Source: Deltaproteobacteria bacterium (GTDB lineage: Bacteria; Desulfobacterota; Desulfarculia; Adiutricales; Adiutricaceae). From it: 7,053 nucleotides of DNA. This document shows positions 5,918 to 7,053 of the stretch, one piece after another (the first letter of the stretch is position 1; each line of letters starts with the position of its first letter). A model generated the notes under the pieces. The model was given only the letters and a program-made list of their open reading frames with translations. It was not told the DNA's origin and made no database searches. The stretch lies in contig JAITJT010000225.1 in NCBI GenBank assembly GCA_031278795.1, positions 1 to 7,053 on the forward strand, in the 5' to 3' direction. A program made the position numbers and the translations under genes.

Positions 5918-5957
5918 TCCTTGTTATACAAGGATAGTCCTTGTTACATAAGGATAG
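5918..5957. repeat. Two tandem 20-bp dyad repeats
   Basis: Units at 5918-5937 and 5938-5957 both read TCCTTGTTA, a variable CAT/TAC-like centre, then AAGGATAG; they differ at two of 20 positions. Each unit is itself an inverted repeat: TCCTTG with CAAGGA in the first, TCCTT with AAGGA in the second. A degenerate third unit (5958-5977) agrees at about 12 of 20 positions with the second. A period of 20 is close to two DNA turns, which suits an operator array, but RNA hairpins are also possible. Confidence 0.55.
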
Positions 5958-6071
5958 TTCTTCCTACACCAGAAGCTTCAGCCACAAAAACGAAGAATCT
6001 TAGACATATCTTTCATTGTTTTTTTTCTTGAAATTTCTTAAAATTAAATTTTTCAGAAAAGATCTCTTTTC

Positions 6072-6094
6072 CAAGTTCAAGAGAACTTGTTTTT
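6072..6094 (+). terminator. Intrinsic terminator in the spacer before the last gene
   Basis: CAAGTTC (6072-6078) pairs perfectly with GAACTTG (6083-6089) around AAGA, followed at once by five Ts, C and two more Ts. The preceding hairpin GAAAAG (6056-6061)/CTTTTC (6066-6071) abuts it. It may end a short transcript from the promoter near 5863-5892 or attenuate the gene at 6231. Confidence 0.55.
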
Positions 6095-6116
6095 CTTCCA
6101 CTTTTCAAAAGGAATG

Positions 6117-6133
6117 CGCCATTTTGGCGTTTT
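6117..6133 (+). terminator. Second terminator-like hairpin
   Basis: CGCCA (6117-6121) pairs with TGGCG (6125-6129) around TTT, followed by TTTT (6130-6133). It is short, but it comes 28 bases after the previous terminator, so the two may act as a tandem pair. Confidence 0.35.
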
Positions 6134-6230
6134 CCCTCACAACCGCGCGACCCTTATTTACCCGCCCCAAGTTCTAAAACATCAAGAACCTAGAATAGCC
6201 TAAAAATTCAGGGGTCAAAGAGAATACATA

Positions 6231-7053
6231 ATGGGTATTTACATCTTTATATTTATTGTGATCGTCGTTGGCCCTCCCCTTATTGTGACCATCATCCACA
6301 TCAAGTCGGTTAATAACCAGCTGAGGATCTTCCATAAAAGTCTAAGTCGTTTCGGGGATATTCTAAATAAGCAAAGCAATCAATTCTATAGCCAACATAA
6401 CGCCGCCACCCAGAGCATATTGGAGGAACTTCAATCCCTTAAGACAGATCTCTCTAAACTCCAAGGGAATCTCGCCCCTCTCCCATTGCCAGCACTGGAA
6501 ACCAAAGCTAAGGAAAGTGAAACTCCCTCTTTAGCCCCAGAATCAAGGCTTGTTGATAATGTTGTGCCCACTCTGGGAGAAAGTGCGCAAGAGCCAAAAG
6601 ACGCGCCCCTGGAGACCACTCAGGTCCCCTCAGAGGCCCCCGCGCCACCCGCGCCAATTGCGCCACCCGCGCCAATTGCCCCACCTACGCCAATTGCGCC
6701 ACCCGCGCCAATTGCGCCACCTGAACCAATTGCCCCACCTAAACCAATTGCCGCGCCAATTGCCCCACCACTACCCCTCACTCCCCCAAGCCATCGTGAG
6801 GACACTCCCCTCTCTCCCGCGCCACCTGAACCCATCCCCGATGCTATTTCCGAGCCTCTTACTGAGGCTATATCTGATCCTACTATAGTGCCAATAGACG
6901 AAACAGCTCCCTTAGAAGCCAAAGAGGAAGCGCTCCAAAAGGAAAGAGCCATCGAAGAGCTAACTCACACAGGTGTTAGCGCGAGTATTGAAGACGCTAG
7001 GGAGACAGAGTCCCCTTCCCCAGAGCCGCCACTAGATACGAGTTATGAGGGGA
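6231..7053 (+). CDS. Membrane-anchored coiled-coil protein with proline-rich repeats (3' end outside window)
   Basis: The frame from ATG 6231 stays open to the window edge (274 codons) and is incomplete. Residues 2-24 are a strongly hydrophobic segment (GIYIFIFIVIVVGPPLIV...), most likely a transmembrane anchor. Residues about 25-80 are charged and Gln/Leu-rich with coiled-coil character (SILEELQSLKTDLSKLQ). Residues 138-183 are tandem APPxPI repeats, followed by an acidic Pro/Thr/Ser-rich stretch. The ribosome binding site is weak (AAAGAGA seven bases upstream); an in-frame TAA at 6201 and the lack of another start codon fix this ATG. I do not recognise the family. The anchor, short coiled coil and Pro-rich linker resemble the N-terminus of DUF2339-type multi-pass membrane proteins, but a cell-envelope or division-related single-pass protein is equally possible. 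Confidence 0.75.
   Translation, partial: MGIYIFIFIVIVVGPPLIVTIIHIKSVNNQLRIFHKSLSRFGDILNKQSNQFYSQHNAATQSILEELQSLKTDLSKLQGNLAPLPLPALETKAKESETPSLAPESRLVDNVVPTLGESAQEPKDAPLETTQVPSEAPAPPAPIAPPAPIAPPTPIAPPAPIAPPEPIAPPKPIAAPIAPPLPLTPPSHREDTPLSPAPPEPIPDAISEPLTEAISDPTIVPIDETAPLEAKEEALQKERAIEELTHTGVSASIEDARETESPSPEPPLDTSYEG
6642..6779 (+). repeat. 18-bp in-frame tandem repeat encoding APPxPI
   Basis: Six full units (6642, 6660, 6678, 6696, 6714, 6732) encode APPAPI, APPAPI, APPTPI, APPAPI, APPEPI and APPKPI. They are followed by a 12-bp shortened unit AAPI (6750-6761) and a diverged APPLPL (6762-6779). The DNA is conserved as well as the protein: the CCAATTGC core recurs almost exactly, and variation concentrates at the fourth codon. 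This points to recent slippage or recombination. All unit lengths are multiples of three, so copy changes would alter linker length without a frameshift. Confidence 0.85.

Larger units (their letters stand above)
5550..6230. other. Long AT-rich intergenic region after cdaA
   Basis: This 681-base spacer has no supported protein gene. It contains a six-T tract at 5582-5587 after a poor stem (possible weak terminator for cdaA), the 14-bp hairpin at 5612-5642, a 7-bp hairpin at 5776-5792, a promoter candidate at 5863-5892, tandem 20-base dyads at 5918-5957, a run of eight Ts at 6019-6026, a hairpin GAAAAG/CTTTTC (6056-6071), and terminator-like hairpins at 6072-6094 and 6117-6133. A dyad GTTCT (6171-6175)/AGAAC (6185-6189) lies before the last gene. 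From about 5643 to 5770 I see nothing. Confidence 0.6.

Noticed and set aside
5899..5937. Possible leader peptide of 12 codons (MSIVMMILVIQG)
   Set aside because: No Shine-Dalgarno sequence precedes the ATG, and the peptide has no run of regulatory codons.
5918..5977. CRISPR-like array
   Set aside because: The units are directly adjacent without spacers and only 20 bp long; no cas gene is present.
6550..6952. Open frames on both strands over the repeat (Arg/Gln/Leu-rich forward, Gly/Ala-rich reverse)
   Set aside because: They are translations of the same 18-bp repeat in other frames. The frame from 6231 has a start with upstream stop, a membrane segment and normal codon use.

Overview
The window looks like a bacterial chromosome segment carrying housekeeping genes. 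Everything I can support reads left to right. The ftsH-folP-cdaA order (membrane protease, dihydropteroate synthase, diadenylate cyclase) is a conserved neighbourhood in several bacterial groups, including Desulfobacterota (former Deltaproteobacteria), which is where I would provisionally place it. That placement is an inference from gene order and general protein character, not from a marker gene. The genes are fairly GC-rich while the spacers are clearly AT-rich, and only about two thirds of the window codes for protein, which is low for a free-living bacterium.

Layout: (1) positions 2-103, the acidic C-terminal tail of an unidentified gene; (2) 104-798, a long spacer with several strong RNA-type hairpins, including two terminator-like structures, one of which begins at the predicted start site of a good sigma70-type promoter in front of infA; (3) 799-1017, infA (translation factor IF-1) with a TTG start; (4) 1018-1661, a spacer with a tandem hairpin pair, two promoter candidates and a structured leader; (5) 1662-3650, ftsH, also with a TTG start; (6) 3774-4640, folP; (7) 4749-5549, cdaA; (8) 5550-6230, a spacer with a 14-bp perfect hairpin, a short iterated dyad repeat and two terminator-like hairpins; (9) 6231 to the window end, the start of an open reading frame for a membrane-anchored, coiled-coil, proline-repeat protein that runs off the edge.

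How the genes fit together: ftsH, folP and cdaA are co-directional with gaps of about 110-125 bp and may be co-transcribed, although each gap contains an inverted repeat. They cover membrane protein quality control, folate synthesis and c-di-AMP signalling. The usual next genes after cdaA (ybbR/cdaR and glmM) are not in the window; a 681-bp spacer and an unrelated-looking protein follow instead. infA appears to be a separate transcription unit.

I see no mobile element, CRISPR array, tRNA, rRNA or clear defence system. The least explained parts are the structured spacers (especially 478-765 and 1156-1202), the 20-bp iterated dyads at 5918-5957 and the repeat protein at the right edge. All RNA structures were paired by eye and have not been tested by folding or conservation.
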